From Campylobacteraceae bacterium (GTDB lineage Bacteria; Campylobacterota; Campylobacteria; Campylobacterales; Campylobacteraceae): a stretch of DNA of 39,881 bases. The position numbers and the translations under genes are program-made. The DNA lies in the NCBI GenBank assembly GCA_031258205.1, contig JAIRNE010000008.1:1-39881 (forward strand), written 5' to 3'. A model generated the notes under the pieces. The model saw nothing but the letters and a program-made list of their open reading frames with translations, had not been told where the DNA came from and made no database searches. Of the stretch, positions 7,901-15,770 are shown piece by piece. Each line of letters starts with the position of its first letter. Position 1 is the stretch's first letter.

Positions 7901-10900
7901 CCTTTTATAGAACAAAGAGGCGCTGGAAGCCTTAAAGCAAGACCTGATATAAAAACCCTGCATGATTACTACTTTGCTTCAGCTATAGACAAAGTGAAAG
8001 ATAACGGCGTTGTGGCATTTATAACAGCGCGCGGCACAATGGATAGAGTGGACGGTACTTTAAGAGCAGAACTGATGAGTAAGGCTGATATCATAGGAGC
8101 TTACCGTCTTAGCGATAATACCTTTTCCAAAAATGCCCACACTGACGTTGGAGCCGATATCATCTTTTTGCAAAAACGCCCCGAAGGAGTTAAGCCAAGA
8201 GAGACAAACGCCTTAGACAACGAGGCGTTTATCAAATCCTCCAAAGACGAAAACGGCATAACTATCAACGACTACTATAAAAACCGCCCTGAAAATATAA
8301 TGGGCGAAGCGGCAATAATAAAAGACAGATTTGGCAAAGACACATATAAAATAATGGGCGAAGCTAAAGAGATAGAGATTGATTACAAGCCTTACAGTAT
8401 AGACACTCCAGCTCCCTCTGCAAAATCCGCGCCTCTTAATTCCAAAGAGTTTACCGCGTGGGCGAAAGAGAACAGCGTTGTTTATGATAAACCAAAAGCC
8501 AAAGGCGTCCAAATCCAAAACGATAAAGTTTACGCAGCCAAAGAGGAGATAAGCTTTGACGACATTGAAGGCGGGGTAAAAATATATGAGAATATCTCCG
8601 CAAGCAAAGAGGGCGAAAAAATACTGCTTTTAGATAAGATACTCCACTCCTCCCAAAACGATAAAGTTGCTGGCATAAAACTTATAGATACCTATAAAAA
8701 ACTATACAAAAAACACCCGTATGACGATAAGGCTCTGCGAAAAATATTTGAAAACGCGGTAGATAAAGAGAAATTTTACGAACTTGGAAGTTACTTTGAT
8801 AAAGATTTTACTCCCGCTCCAGTATTTACAAGAGAGACTAAATTTAAAGACAGCGGCAGGGTTGAAGTTAATTCAAATTCGCCTCTGAAAGATAGACTGC
8901 TCCACAATGAAAATGCGCAGGGCATTACGGAAGTTTCAAAAAACGAACTCAAAGAGGCTTTGGATAATGAATACGCCCTTATCTCCGACGATATGATACA
9001 AAACAATATCCTGTATTACGGCGGTAACATTTACAAAAAGCTTGACGAAGCTAAAAAACTTCTTGAACAGCACAAAGACGATGAATTTTTGAGCGGTAAA
9101 CTTCAATCGCAGATAGAAAAACTGACAGAAATCCTGCCTCATGCAAAGAGCATTGACGATTTTAGCGTAAGAGGCGATGAGAGATGGCTGCTTAATGACG
9201 GTCTTGAAATATACGACCTTAAGACAATTACAAAAAACTTCGGCGATAGGAGTACTACGGAGTATTACACGCCTTTTGGACAAATATTTAACAACTATAT
9301 CAACTCAAGAGCGCTTATCAATATTAAAGACGGCGAATCTATAGTCTCATACCGCAGAAGGCTTAGAGCGGCAAAAGACAACGTTAAAGAGACGCTTTTA
9401 AAAATCAAAGAGTTAATCCGCTCCGACCCGGAACTGCAGGCTAAAATAGAGGATAAATACAACAGGCTCTATAACGCTTACGTATCTCCCGATTATTCCC
9501 GCATGGAGTACTTGGCTAAAAAAGCGTTTGACGAAAGTCTTGTAAAACTAAGAGACAATCAAAAAAAGTGGGTACTGCACGCTCTGTATGAAGGCAAAGG
9601 TATCAACGCGCATGACGTTGGAGGCGGTAAAACGTTTGCCGCTATTGTCTTAGCGCGCGCTATGAAGCAAAGAGGCATAGCCAAAAAGCCTCTGTTTGTC
9701 GTTCCCTCAAAAGTATTAAAAAATTGGGAGAAAGAGATAAAAAGAGCGTATCCCGACGCTAAGGTTATAAACCTTTACGCCCTGCCTAAAGACACAAGGA
9801 CGAAAACGCTGTATGAGTTGGCAAATCAAGAGGCTGATTATATTCTTATCTCTCATGAAGGTTTTAAAAAACTGCAATTGCCGCTTGACGTTGAGATGAG
9901 ATATACTGACGAACTTTTGAATGAAAACTTAAAAACCGAAGCGTTGAAAGGACGCCAGCTTGCGCTTGAACAGGAGAAAATAGCAAAATATAAAGCGGCA
10001 TTGATGGCGCAGGAAGAGGATAAAAAGATATCCCTTGACGCGCTTGGCATTGACGCTATTATAGCGGATGAGGCGAGAGCGTTTAAAAATATCGGCGTGA
10101 ACTCTAAGCTTGCGCGCGCAGGGCTTGGAAAACAATTTAGCATTAAAACGGGCGAAGGAGATAAAATAGGCATAGACAGCGCGATAGCTTATGATTTCAG
10201 ATTTAAAACAAGATTTATCGCTGAAAATAATAACGGCAGGAATGTCTTTATGCTGGACGCTACTCCAACTCCCAATAAGCCATTAGAGATATACACAATG
10301 CTAAAACATCTTGACAATAATATCTTTGACGAGTACGGCATAAGAACGGATATGGACTTTTCAAATAAGTTTTTTTCTTACGGTAAAAAGGTAACCGCAG
10401 ACGGTAAAAGAGAAGACGCGCTTCAAGATATAATAAGCGCGTGGGATTTAAAGAGCATAATAGACAGATATATAGAAAAGATACCAACTTCCGCTTTTGA
10501 GAGTTACGGCATCAAACTGCCTAAAAAGATTATCCTGCCTCCGCACATCATTGAGCCTTCGCCTGAAAGTACTTTAGCGTTTGGAGATATTCTTGAAAGG
10601 CTTGGTAAAGCAAGAGGCTCGCAAGACGAGATGGGTTCAATTCTTGGCATATATTCAGAAGGACGTTCGGCTTCTACCGATGCAAGGCTTTATCAAAGAG
10701 CGGGCATAAGAGAATTTGTAGATCCGACAGCTAAAAACAATAAGCTTTTAGCGGTTATAGACGAAGTTCTTAAAGTGCGCAAAAAGGATAAAAAAGCGGG
10801 ACAGGTGATATTTCTTGATAACGCGGGACATACCGCAATGCAGGCTAATATCCTTAAAGACAGTAAAAAAGGACAAGTAACATTAGAGCCTACTTTAACT

Positions 10901-11905
10901 AAAAACCTGCATCAAGAGATAAAAGAGAAGCTTATCGCTTCAGGAGAGTATAAAGCCAATGAGATAGCCATACTAAACGGTAAAGAGATAACAGACCCAA
11001 CTTCGGGTAAAGAGGTAAGCGCGGCAGGCAAAAGAGGCATAGAGTTGAAACAAAAGATTGTGGACGCTTACGATAAGGGGCAGATAAAAGTTATTATAGG
11101 CACAACTCAAAGCGCGGGAGAGGGTATGAATATACAAAAATTTACAACAGATATTCATCACGTAGATATGACATGGACAAGCGCCCAGATAGAACAGCGA
11201 AACGGTCGCGGGGTAAGATACGGCAATATTTACGATAGCGTAAATATACATAATTACTTCCAAAAAGGCAGCTTTGACGAGCTTAGCTATAAAAAAGTGC
11301 GCGAAAAAGAGGGGTGGAACGAAGCTTTGTGGGAGGGTAAGATAATTGACGATAAAGTTTCGGTAGAGGAGGTAAGCAACGGTATGCCTACAACCGAAGA
11401 GCTTATGATACAGCTTGAGAGCGACCCTGTGAAAAGACAAAAACTTGAACTTCAAGTTGAGCATCAAAGGTTAGAAGATGAATATAACAACGCTCAAAAC
11501 ATGAATATATATCTAAACAATAAATTTCAAAACCTGAAAGGCGCTATCAATGTGGCTCATAATGATATCAAAGCCCTTGAGGAAAAGCTAAAAACCGACA
11601 CCCCAAATCAAACTCTTAAAGACTTGCGGCAGAGGATACTAAAAACAAAAGAAGCCGCAAAAAGAGCAGAGCTTCAAAGTCAATTTGACAAAATGCTCGC
11701 AGGCAGCCAAACTCATACTAAAAATATGATTGAAGCCAAGCAGAAAAGAATAAACGAAATGTCAAAGCAGGCGTACGATATGCAGTCTGAGATAAAAACA
11801 AGCAAGGAAGACCTTGACAATATAGCTAAAAAACTCACAGAGTTTGAAGATAAGAATATGAACGATAAAGGCGAAATAGTAACCGACTTTGAGGAGATAT
11901 GCTGA
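4949..11905 (+). CDS. Giant polyvalent protein: N6-adenine methyltransferase-like plus SNF2-like helicase (DarB-like)
   Basis: The 2318-residue product has four parts. Residues 1-530 are a Gly/Ala-rich, partly hydrophobic region typical of injected virion proteins. Residues about 545-670 are a Gly/Ser-rich linker. About 880-1080 is a methyltransferase-like domain with motif I L-E-P-A-A-G-S-G-N-F (924-933) and N-V-P-F (983-986) in place of N-P-P-Y. About 1530-2130 is a helicase: Walker A D-V-G-G-G-K-T (1556-1562), D-E-A-R (1707-1710) instead of D-E-A-H, L-D-A-T-P-T (from 1769) and motif VI Q-R-N-G-R (2083-2087). The C-terminus is coiled coil. P1 DarB and related large polyvalent proteins share this pairing and are packaged and injected, where they protect phage DNA. 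The linker overlaps a second gene in another frame. Confidence 0.85.
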   Translation: MNNLKIGDFFSDDELTGFAEKGFSFQQVQALAQNKYNKQLNLNPVEVPKFTAEQFSEEAKQKRNERLDEEILHPTRAMLKQNAAVGLGSLLKFNRWLVGTANPATWTSRIRYGNKAVDKAFEDIGGDEIKFWDEIAKGYEDAREYGIGLTGADPIPLYADFVGQAANPINFIGANGGAYYSGGKILWKAIGERFLINSLAGGSMAAYEYNNIYKKDTETTLKAAAFGALASGALGEGINGLFRGAIHGYGKVKDMQMYRSLPNIENKLSGIFEANKDDPEKAFKEMDFDIKEFLKKNAHSSKSVEELNKILKKIFGIDKQSTPEQQKALAEAMDDPLFAANEDNPTEAIVNTFLYGESLDTKLTVLNDLENDSPSSVIDQELYDGLKEYNAETIKIKGLDTIGQELAQKRAEIFTAYENSVNAYAKDVELTQTYINKFPDFNIEQINELVYVNNKPTPEMLQISSYINDGVSVHPRAAGMKIISMLESEIKHGQRTPEELAVKLKELGFGDEQINVFVEAYAKKDIMIAKQYIDKKIAAKGADDAVSTIYPDDGQRPNGRVSPFQNPEREVDAAFGGGEGGRSNVGSGELSQSLEGTLSNSESTGVQGSGQSTKSVSDRGGIPNDVEGLGRQLPSGRSGGSDGGVGKLPVVQRKTRDSDGALRRELEEPKPKNAEPLSISKLSVQIFANASEKQKRININGKNVNAYELDIEGTKAYIYSQSNGKRAKSKSVTVVDKNGKELGFNGQGNFLDAIGSAIITLRSDRMNIDMENKKKLRYEAWEKRQAAQSKKETKNEVKPQEPETELETPIDVNVDAAVKDIKVLFGESEAKESLNKNYNLNGKEPIELTKAQRKEINAKVDEIIKKEVKDITHEDREILRQYTGEGGLGGEGYNTLSQHFTPYHIAQNIYNALENAGVKFNNVLEPAAGSGNFVGMRPNLKWTTIDIDEKAFKVLQRLYPEANHYNISFEEFKGKDFDLIISNVPFIEQRGAGSLKARPDIKTLHDYYFASAIDKVKDNGVVAFITARGTMDRVDGTLRAELMSKADIIGAYRLSDNTFSKNAHTDVGADIIFLQKRPEGVKPRETNALDNEAFIKSSKDENGITINDYYKNRPENIMGEAAIIKDRFGKDTYKIMGEAKEIEIDYKPYSIDTPAPSAKSAPLNSKEFTAWAKENSVVYDKPKAKGVQIQNDKVYAAKEEISFDDIEGGVKIYENISASKEGEKILLLDKILHSSQNDKVAGIKLIDTYKKLYKKHPYDDKALRKIFENAVDKEKFYELGSYFDKDFTPAPVFTRETKFKDSGRVEVNSNSPLKDRLLHNENAQGITEVSKNELKEALDNEYALISDDMIQNNILYYGGNIYKKLDEAKKLLEQHKDDEFLSGKLQSQIEKLTEILPHAKSIDDFSVRGDERWLLNDGLEIYDLKTITKNFGDRSTTEYYTPFGQIFNNYINSRALINIKDGESIVSYRRRLRAAKDNVKETLLKIKELIRSDPELQAKIEDKYNRLYNAYVSPDYSRMEYLAKKAFDESLVKLRDNQKKWVLHALYEGKGINAHDVGGGKTFAAIVLARAMKQRGIAKKPLFVVPSKVLKNWEKEIKRAYPDAKVINLYALPKDTRTKTLYELANQEADYILISHEGFKKLQLPLDVEMRYTDELLNENLKTEALKGRQLALEQEKIAKYKAALMAQEEDKKISLDALGIDAIIADEARAFKNIGVNSKLARAGLGKQFSIKTGEGDKIGIDSAIAYDFRFKTRFIAENNNGRNVFMLDATPTPNKPLEIYTMLKHLDNNIFDEYGIRTDMDFSNKFFSYGKKVTADGKREDALQDIISAWDLKSIIDRYIEKIPTSAFESYGIKLPKKIILPPHIIEPSPESTLAFGDILERLGKARGSQDEMGSILGIYSEGRSASTDARLYQRAGIREFVDPTAKNNKLLAVIDEVLKVRKKDKKAGQVIFLDNAGHTAMQANILKDSKKGQVTLEPTLTKNLHQEIKEKLIASGEYKANEIAILNGKEITDPTSGKEVSAAGKRGIELKQKIVDAYDKGQIKVIIGTTQSAGEGMNIQKFTTDIHHVDMTWTSAQIEQRNGRGVRYGNIYDSVNIHNYFQKGSFDELSYKKVREKEGWNEALWEGKIIDDKVSVEEVSNGMPTTEELMIQLESDPVKRQKLELQVEHQRLEDEYNNAQNMNIYLNNKFQNLKGAINVAHNDIKALEEKLKTDTPNQTLKDLRQRILKTKEAAKRAELQSQFDKMLAGSQTHTKNMIEAKQKRINEMSKQAYDMQSEIKTSKEDLDNIAKKLTEFEDKNMNDKGEIVTDFEEIC
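6579..6947 (+). CDS. Overprinted gene nested in the giant polyvalent ORF, 122 residues
   Basis: ATG 6579 has an AAAAGGAG at 6565-6572, six bases upstream, which is better than most starts nearby. The frame stays open for 122 codons in the phase one base ahead of the large ORF. The product looks like a normal folded protein: acidic, helical, with Trp, Tyr and Met evenly spread and natural runs such as K-E-K-W-M-Q-L-L-E-E-V and Y-P-L-G-A-L-A-A-V-M-E-G-L. Over exactly this stretch the large ORF encodes a Gly/Ser-rich low-complexity linker, as expected if selection acts mainly on the nested frame. No family is recognised. Chance openness is the alternative. Confidence 0.7.
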   Translation: MQFQPYTPTMDKDQMEEFLLSKIPKEKWMQLLEEVKEGEVMSEAESYPKALREHFQTVKVQAYKDLDRVLRALAIEAGYPTTLRDWDDSYPLGALAAVMEGLENSQWYNVKLGIVMGLYAES

Positions 11906-14640
11906 TGCTGTTTGATAGTATAAAATGCTTTGGGAAAAGAGCTTTAAGCAAGAATGTTGAGTTTTTGAAAAATCTTAATAAAGATACCGTACCATCACAA
12001 CCAAAACCCGTAACTAAAAATGGAAAAAAGATAGTAGAGTTTTTTAAAAAAGCTCTTGATAATAAAAGCGTTAAAAGCGAGCTTCAACTTGACCCCGTTG
12101 ATAATAAAAATGCTTTAATGATAAAAGAGAGTATAGGTCTTGATATAAAAGGATATGAGCGTAAAATCACAAGCGATGGAGTTATACATATAGAAAATGA
12201 GCACGGCGTTAATTCTAATGACAGACATAAGATAACAGACGACGATATAATGCTGTATGAGGATATAGTAACTAATCCGGACAAAATAGCTAAGTCAAAA
12301 ACTACGCAAGGACTTGACGCTATTGTATATCAAAAAAGATATAACGATACTATATATATCGTTGAAGAGGTAAGAACGGGCAGCAGAAAAAATAAGAATC
12401 CATCTCTTGCGCTAAAAACAATGTTTAAAAACAGCATTGACAAATGGAAACGATATAAAGGAAAAGATATAGAATGGAAAGATGTTAAAGGAGGGCGGGC
12501 GCTCGATGTCAATATATCATCTCCAAAAGGAGATGCCCCCGAGCTTTACGTCCGAAACACTCCCGCCGATAATGAAATTATACCACAATCTTGGTATCAA
12601 AATCAAGTTGATAAAGTTTTTGATACTGTCGGCGGTATCATAAGAAAGAGTGATAAAAAAGCAAATGATTTGGCTGATAATCTTACAAAAGGAAAACTCA
12701 AAAAGATAACGGGAGACGGATTTGTAACCGTATCCAAGACAATAGAAGAGGTAAGCTCTGTCATAGAAGACTTTAGAAATGCCACAAGACAGATATACGA
12801 ACAGGCTAAAAACAGAAGAGAGACTTTAGATAAAATGCTCACTTACGACGATAAGGTCGCTTTGCATAACGCTTTGGGAGGAGACTTGAGAGCTAAAGAA
12901 CTTCCCTCGCATCTTACCAATCTATATAAAAACATAAGAAAGATGATAGACGATAACGCCGAAGCTCTCATTAAAGCCGGAGCATTAGATAAGAAATATA
13001 AAATAGACGACTATCTAAAAAGATACTATAAAGAGTATGTAAAAAACAAAGAGGGCTTTTTTAGAAATTACTTTGACAAAAAGTTTAAAGCAAGAAAAGA
13101 TTTGACATACGATGAGAGAATAGCTCTTGGTATGATAGAAGACGCCTCTTTGGTAGTTCCTAACACTATCGCAGAGCAAAGAGTACAATTAGTCAAAGCT
13201 AACTTCTTAAAACAGGTTGCCGATAAATTTGGCGTTGATGAGGAACTTGACGGCTTTGTTAGAATGAGCGATGAGACGGTAGGAGGCGGCATAAAGAAGT
13301 ACGGAGCTTTGGGCGGTAAGTATGTGCCTCGTGAAGTTGCGGATGCAATCAAGGGAGCAGGAATACTAAAAGAGAACCTCTCCGCCCTTGAAGACGTTCT
13401 TTATCCTCTTATAGACCACATTAAAGTCAATGTTACCGTTAAAAACCCGACAACTCACCTTTATAACTTTGGCTCTAATATGCTGATGTCGTTTCTACAC
13501 GGCGATATGACATCTTTGGCAAGAGTGATAAAAATGCGCTTTAGCGATAAAGCGGCATTTGACAGCTTAGTGAAAAGAGCGCATGCGCAAGGCGTAGTCT
13601 CTCATCTTGGCGATATGGAGGAGATGTTTAAAAATGCTAAGCCTTTAGAGGGAAAAGAGCCTATCGCGCTTACGATACTTAAAAATATTTATATGGCTAA
13701 AGGCTCTAAGAGCGGCGAGTTTATGAGGAATGCTTACGGCTGGGGAGATTTAATCTTTAAAATAGCGCACTTTGACAGACTGACAAGAAGCGGGGTAAGC
13801 GATGCGGCTGCGGGTAAAGCGGCTAAAAAAGCTTATGTAGATTACTCAGAACCTCTGCCCGCGCTTTTAAGAATGGCAGACAAGGGAGGATTGATGCCTT
13901 TTATAGGATATACATATAGATCTACTCCTGTTGTGCTTAGGGCTATAGCTAAACACCCTTTTAGATTTGCAGTAATGCAGGCTGCGCTTATCGGCATGGG
14001 CGCTTCTGCTTGGTTTGGCGATACAGACAGAAAGAACGCTTATAAACCAAAGTGGGCGGGCAACAAGTGGTATGTTAATGCTTTTGGCGCGGACAGCTGG
14101 ATGAAAGTACCTGTTCTTGGCGGAGGGTGGTATCTTAACTCGGGACGTCTTGTGCCTGCGTTTAGATATGACGGATTTGATTTGCTTGACTTTCAGGGAG
14201 GTTTTTTGGGCGGAGTGATAAAAATATCAACGGGATACACTCCTTTAAACCGCAAAATAGACAAAGAAGATGACGCCGCCGGAACTAAAATACTAAAGCG
14301 CGCGACAGAAATGGCAAAGAATTACCTGCCTCCTCTTACGCTTGGCAGGTATGCACAGCAAAGCGCGGGATATATAACAGGACTTAATCCTCCAAAAAAC
14401 TACTACAATGAAGAGATGGGAGTAACTGAAATATACGCCAGATCGCTTGGAGTTAGGAAGTTTGACGAACAAACAGAGGCAACAAGCAAAGTAAACTTGT
14501 TGATAAACAGACAGAAAAAAGAGCTTAAAGAGGCTAAAACTACAACCCAAAGGCAAGAGATAAGAGATAAATACAAATGGGAGTTGGACAGATACAAAGA
14601 GTATGAGAAATCGGCACGGTTTAACTTGTCTAATTTTTAG
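11905..14640 (+). CDS. Polyvalent protein with PBECR-like nuclease and LPD38-like domain, 911 residues
   Basis: The frame opens at ATG 11899, but GAGGAG at 11891-11896 sits eight bases before ATG 11905, so the latter is the likelier start. Its ATG shares one base with the previous stop codon (TGATG). Residues about 70-180 resemble the PBECR nuclease fold (phage Barnase-EndoU-ColicinE5/D-RelE), with His in H-I-E-N-E-H-G, then I-V-T-N-P-D-K-I, an I-V-Y-Q-K strand and Y-I-V-E-E-V-R. Residues about 490-790 resemble LPD38: V-K-N-P-T-T-H-L-Y-N-F-G-S-N and a Gly/Ala hydrophobic part near 700-740. Such proteins are typically virion-borne and act early in the infected cell. Domain names rest on motif memory, not a profile search. 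Confidence 0.7.
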   Translation: MLFDSIKCFGKRALSKNVEFLKNLNKDTVPSQPKPVTKNGKKIVEFFKKALDNKSVKSELQLDPVDNKNALMIKESIGLDIKGYERKITSDGVIHIENEHGVNSNDRHKITDDDIMLYEDIVTNPDKIAKSKTTQGLDAIVYQKRYNDTIYIVEEVRTGSRKNKNPSLALKTMFKNSIDKWKRYKGKDIEWKDVKGGRALDVNISSPKGDAPELYVRNTPADNEIIPQSWYQNQVDKVFDTVGGIIRKSDKKANDLADNLTKGKLKKITGDGFVTVSKTIEEVSSVIEDFRNATRQIYEQAKNRRETLDKMLTYDDKVALHNALGGDLRAKELPSHLTNLYKNIRKMIDDNAEALIKAGALDKKYKIDDYLKRYYKEYVKNKEGFFRNYFDKKFKARKDLTYDERIALGMIEDASLVVPNTIAEQRVQLVKANFLKQVADKFGVDEELDGFVRMSDETVGGGIKKYGALGGKYVPREVADAIKGAGILKENLSALEDVLYPLIDHIKVNVTVKNPTTHLYNFGSNMLMSFLHGDMTSLARVIKMRFSDKAAFDSLVKRAHAQGVVSHLGDMEEMFKNAKPLEGKEPIALTILKNIYMAKGSKSGEFMRNAYGWGDLIFKIAHFDRLTRSGVSDAAAGKAAKKAYVDYSEPLPALLRMADKGGLMPFIGYTYRSTPVVLRAIAKHPFRFAVMQAALIGMGASAWFGDTDRKNAYKPKWAGNKWYVNAFGADSWMKVPVLGGGWYLNSGRLVPAFRYDGFDLLDFQGGFLGGVIKISTGYTPLNRKIDKEDDAAGTKILKRATEMAKNYLPPLTLGRYAQQSAGYITGLNPPKNYYNEEMGVTEIYARSLGVRKFDEQTEATSKVNLLINRQKKELKEAKTTTQRQEIRDKYKWELDRYKEYEKSARFNLSNF

Positions 14641-14654
14641 GATAATGCTATAAT
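14626..14654 (+). promoter_or_regulatory. Strong sigma70-type promoter with extended -10
   Basis: TTGTCT (14626-14631), a 17-base spacer, then TATAAT (14649-14654) preceded by TGC, which makes an extended -10. Transcription would start near 14661, just before the AAAGGA ribosome binding site of the small membrane protein gene at 14676. It overlaps the end of the PBECR/LPD38 gene, so the two small genes can be expressed independently of the late operon. Confidence 0.7.
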
Positions 14655-14675
14655 GGCGCAAAGGAAAGGATATAA

Positions 14676-14909
14676 ATGACTGAAAGTGAGTTTTTAAAAA
14701 CAAAGCTTGACTTTTTCAAGGCAGGTTTTACTATCTTAGCCGTTTCTTTTGCTGGTTTGGTTGGTTTTTTAGCTGTCAATTTCGGCAAAAATACGCTAAT
14801 CTTAAATTGCCTAACAATAGGCGCTATAGTTGTATTGGGTTTCATATTTTTAGTAGTCATGCTTGAAGTAGGAAAGATATTTAAAAGAATGAAGGAGTTA
14901 ATAAAATGA
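14676..14909 (+). CDS. Two-helix membrane protein, holin-like, 77 residues
   Basis: The product has an amphipathic N-terminus (residues 1-14) and two hydrophobic helices at about 16-37 and 41-65. A basic tail (K-I-F-K-R-M-K-E-L-I-K) follows. AAAGGA precedes the start and a strong promoter lies immediately upstream. Size and topology fit class II holins or similar small phage membrane proteins, but no holin family is recognised with certainty. Its stop overlaps the next ATG (ATGA, 14906-14909). It is far from the lysozyme gene at 847, which weakens the holin reading. Confidence 0.6.
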   Translation: MTESEFLKTKLDFFKAGFTILAVSFAGLVGFLAVNFGKNTLILNCLTIGAIVVLGFIFLVVMLEVGKIFKRMKELIK

Positions 14910-14989
14910 TACAAGCATTTATTATTTTGGCTGTTGTCGCTTTTTGTCTAATAACGTTTTATGGCATTATTAAAGTCGCGCACACATAA
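14906..14989 (+). CDS. 27-residue single-pass membrane peptide (second copy type)
   Basis: The frame M-I-Q-A-F-I-I-L-A-V-V-A-F... starts in an ATGA overlap and is preceded by GAAGGAG at 14891-14897. It is one hydrophobic helix with a short basic tail. Length, topology and the A-F-I...L-A-V pattern match the peptide at 307-390, and both are translationally coupled to a neighbour. It ends seven bases before the end of the convergent recombinase gene. Function unknown. Confidence 0.55.
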   Translation: MIQAFIILAVVAFCLITFYGIIKVAHT

Positions 14990-14996
14990 GAGAGTT

Positions 14997-15548
14997 TTAA
15001 TATACGCTGTTTAATGCGTTTTGCAAATCCTTTTCCGAAAGCCTCTGATATATAAGCGTTGTCGCGGCGTTGGCGTGTCCTAAATGTATCTGCGCCGCTT
15101 TTAGTAAGCCCTTTTCGCATAGTCTTGTCGCCGCGCCCGCTCTAAAAGAGTGCGAACTGTAGTGTTCTCCTAACACGGCTTGAATGTGCGTATTTAAAAG
15201 GCGTTTGAAGCTTGCCTTACTCATATCTCCGCCTTTCGCGCTCTTAAACCCGTCAAAACTGCCCGCGATTTTAGCTATCTCCTCCCTGCCTTTGTCGCTT
15301 GCGCGTATAATGCGCGCACGTTTTGATTTGGTGCGCTCTTTAGGCAGGACAAGTTCGCCTTTATTGCTAAGAGTTTGCAAGTCCTCGCGCGTAAAGAGCC
15401 TTATCTCGTCTATCCTGCATGCGGTGTGATAAAGCAGAGTATAGGCGCACATAAGTTTCTCTTTTGTGCCTTTTTGCATGCGTTTATTCACGCGTGCGGC
15501 TAATATTAATAGGTCAAACTGTGTCTTTGTTATCGGCTTTTTTTGCAT
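14997..15548 (-). CDS. Catalytic-domain-only tyrosine recombinase, 183 residues
   Basis: The start is placed at ATG 15548 because AAGGAG lies seven bases upstream on this strand; the frame continues to 15605 without such support. All catalytic residues are visible: Arg45 in A-C-R-I-D-E, a Lys in the basic hairpin near 73-77, His133 and Arg136 in S-H-S-F-R, His158 in L-G-H-A-N, and Tyr167. There is no N-terminal core-binding or arm domain, so it resembles FimB/FimE-sized invertases or minimal XerC/D-like enzymes. It overlaps the end of the small HTH gene upstream (15514-15723), suggesting coupled expression. Substrate sites are not identified. Confidence 0.8.
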   Translation of the reverse strand: MQKKPITKTQFDLLILAARVNKRMQKGTKEKLMCAYTLLYHTACRIDEIRLFTREDLQTLSNKGELVLPKERTKSKRARIIRASDKGREEIAKIAGSFDGFKSAKGGDMSKASFKRLLNTHIQAVLGEHYSSHSFRAGAATRLCEKGLLKAAQIHLGHANAATTLIYQRLSEKDLQNALNSVY

Positions 15549-15723
15549 TTTTAAACTCCTTTTCTTTTTGCTCTCTAACATATTTTCGCCATCTAATGCC
15601 GTCAAGCATTAGCGCAAGCTTTGTGGGCGAAGTGGCTTTGTATCTATAGACTGTGTTTACGGATACGCCTAACTCTTTGGCAAGCTCGGCTGCCGAAGCT
15701 TTAACTTTAATCTCTTTTTGCAT
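15514..15723 (-). CDS. Small helix-turn-helix DNA-binding protein, 69 residues
   Basis: Residues about 10-30 (A-A-E-L-A-K-E-L-G-V-S-V-N-T-V-Y-R-Y-K) form a clear helix-turn-helix like those of Cro, excisionase and resolvase families. A basic helical C-terminus follows. AAAGGA precedes the start. The last 35 bases overlap the recombinase gene, so it is likely a regulator or directionality factor for that enzyme. The specific family is not certain. Confidence 0.65.
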   Translation of the reverse strand: MQKEIKVKASAAELAKELGVSVNTVYRYKATSPTKLALMLDGIRWRKYVREQKEKEFKNAKKADNKDTV

Positions 15724-15739
15724 TTTTTATCCTTTCTTA

Positions 15740-15761
15740 AAAGAGGGTTTATACCCTCTTT
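15740..15761. terminator. Hairpin terminator between the two recombinase genes
   Basis: A perfect 9-bp stem (AAAGAGGGT / ACCCTCTTT) with a TTAT loop. On the + strand it is followed by TGATTTTTTT; on the - strand by TTTT-AAG. It lies nine bases past the stop of the - strand integrase (15771), so it probably ends that transcript, while the HTH gene begins just beyond it. Confidence 0.6.
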
Positions 15762-15770
15762 GATTTTTTT

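Noticed and set aside
10973-11467. 164-codon - strand frame inside the helicase region
   Set aside because: It lies opposite conserved helicase motif VI coding sequence and reads as a hydrophobic shadow.
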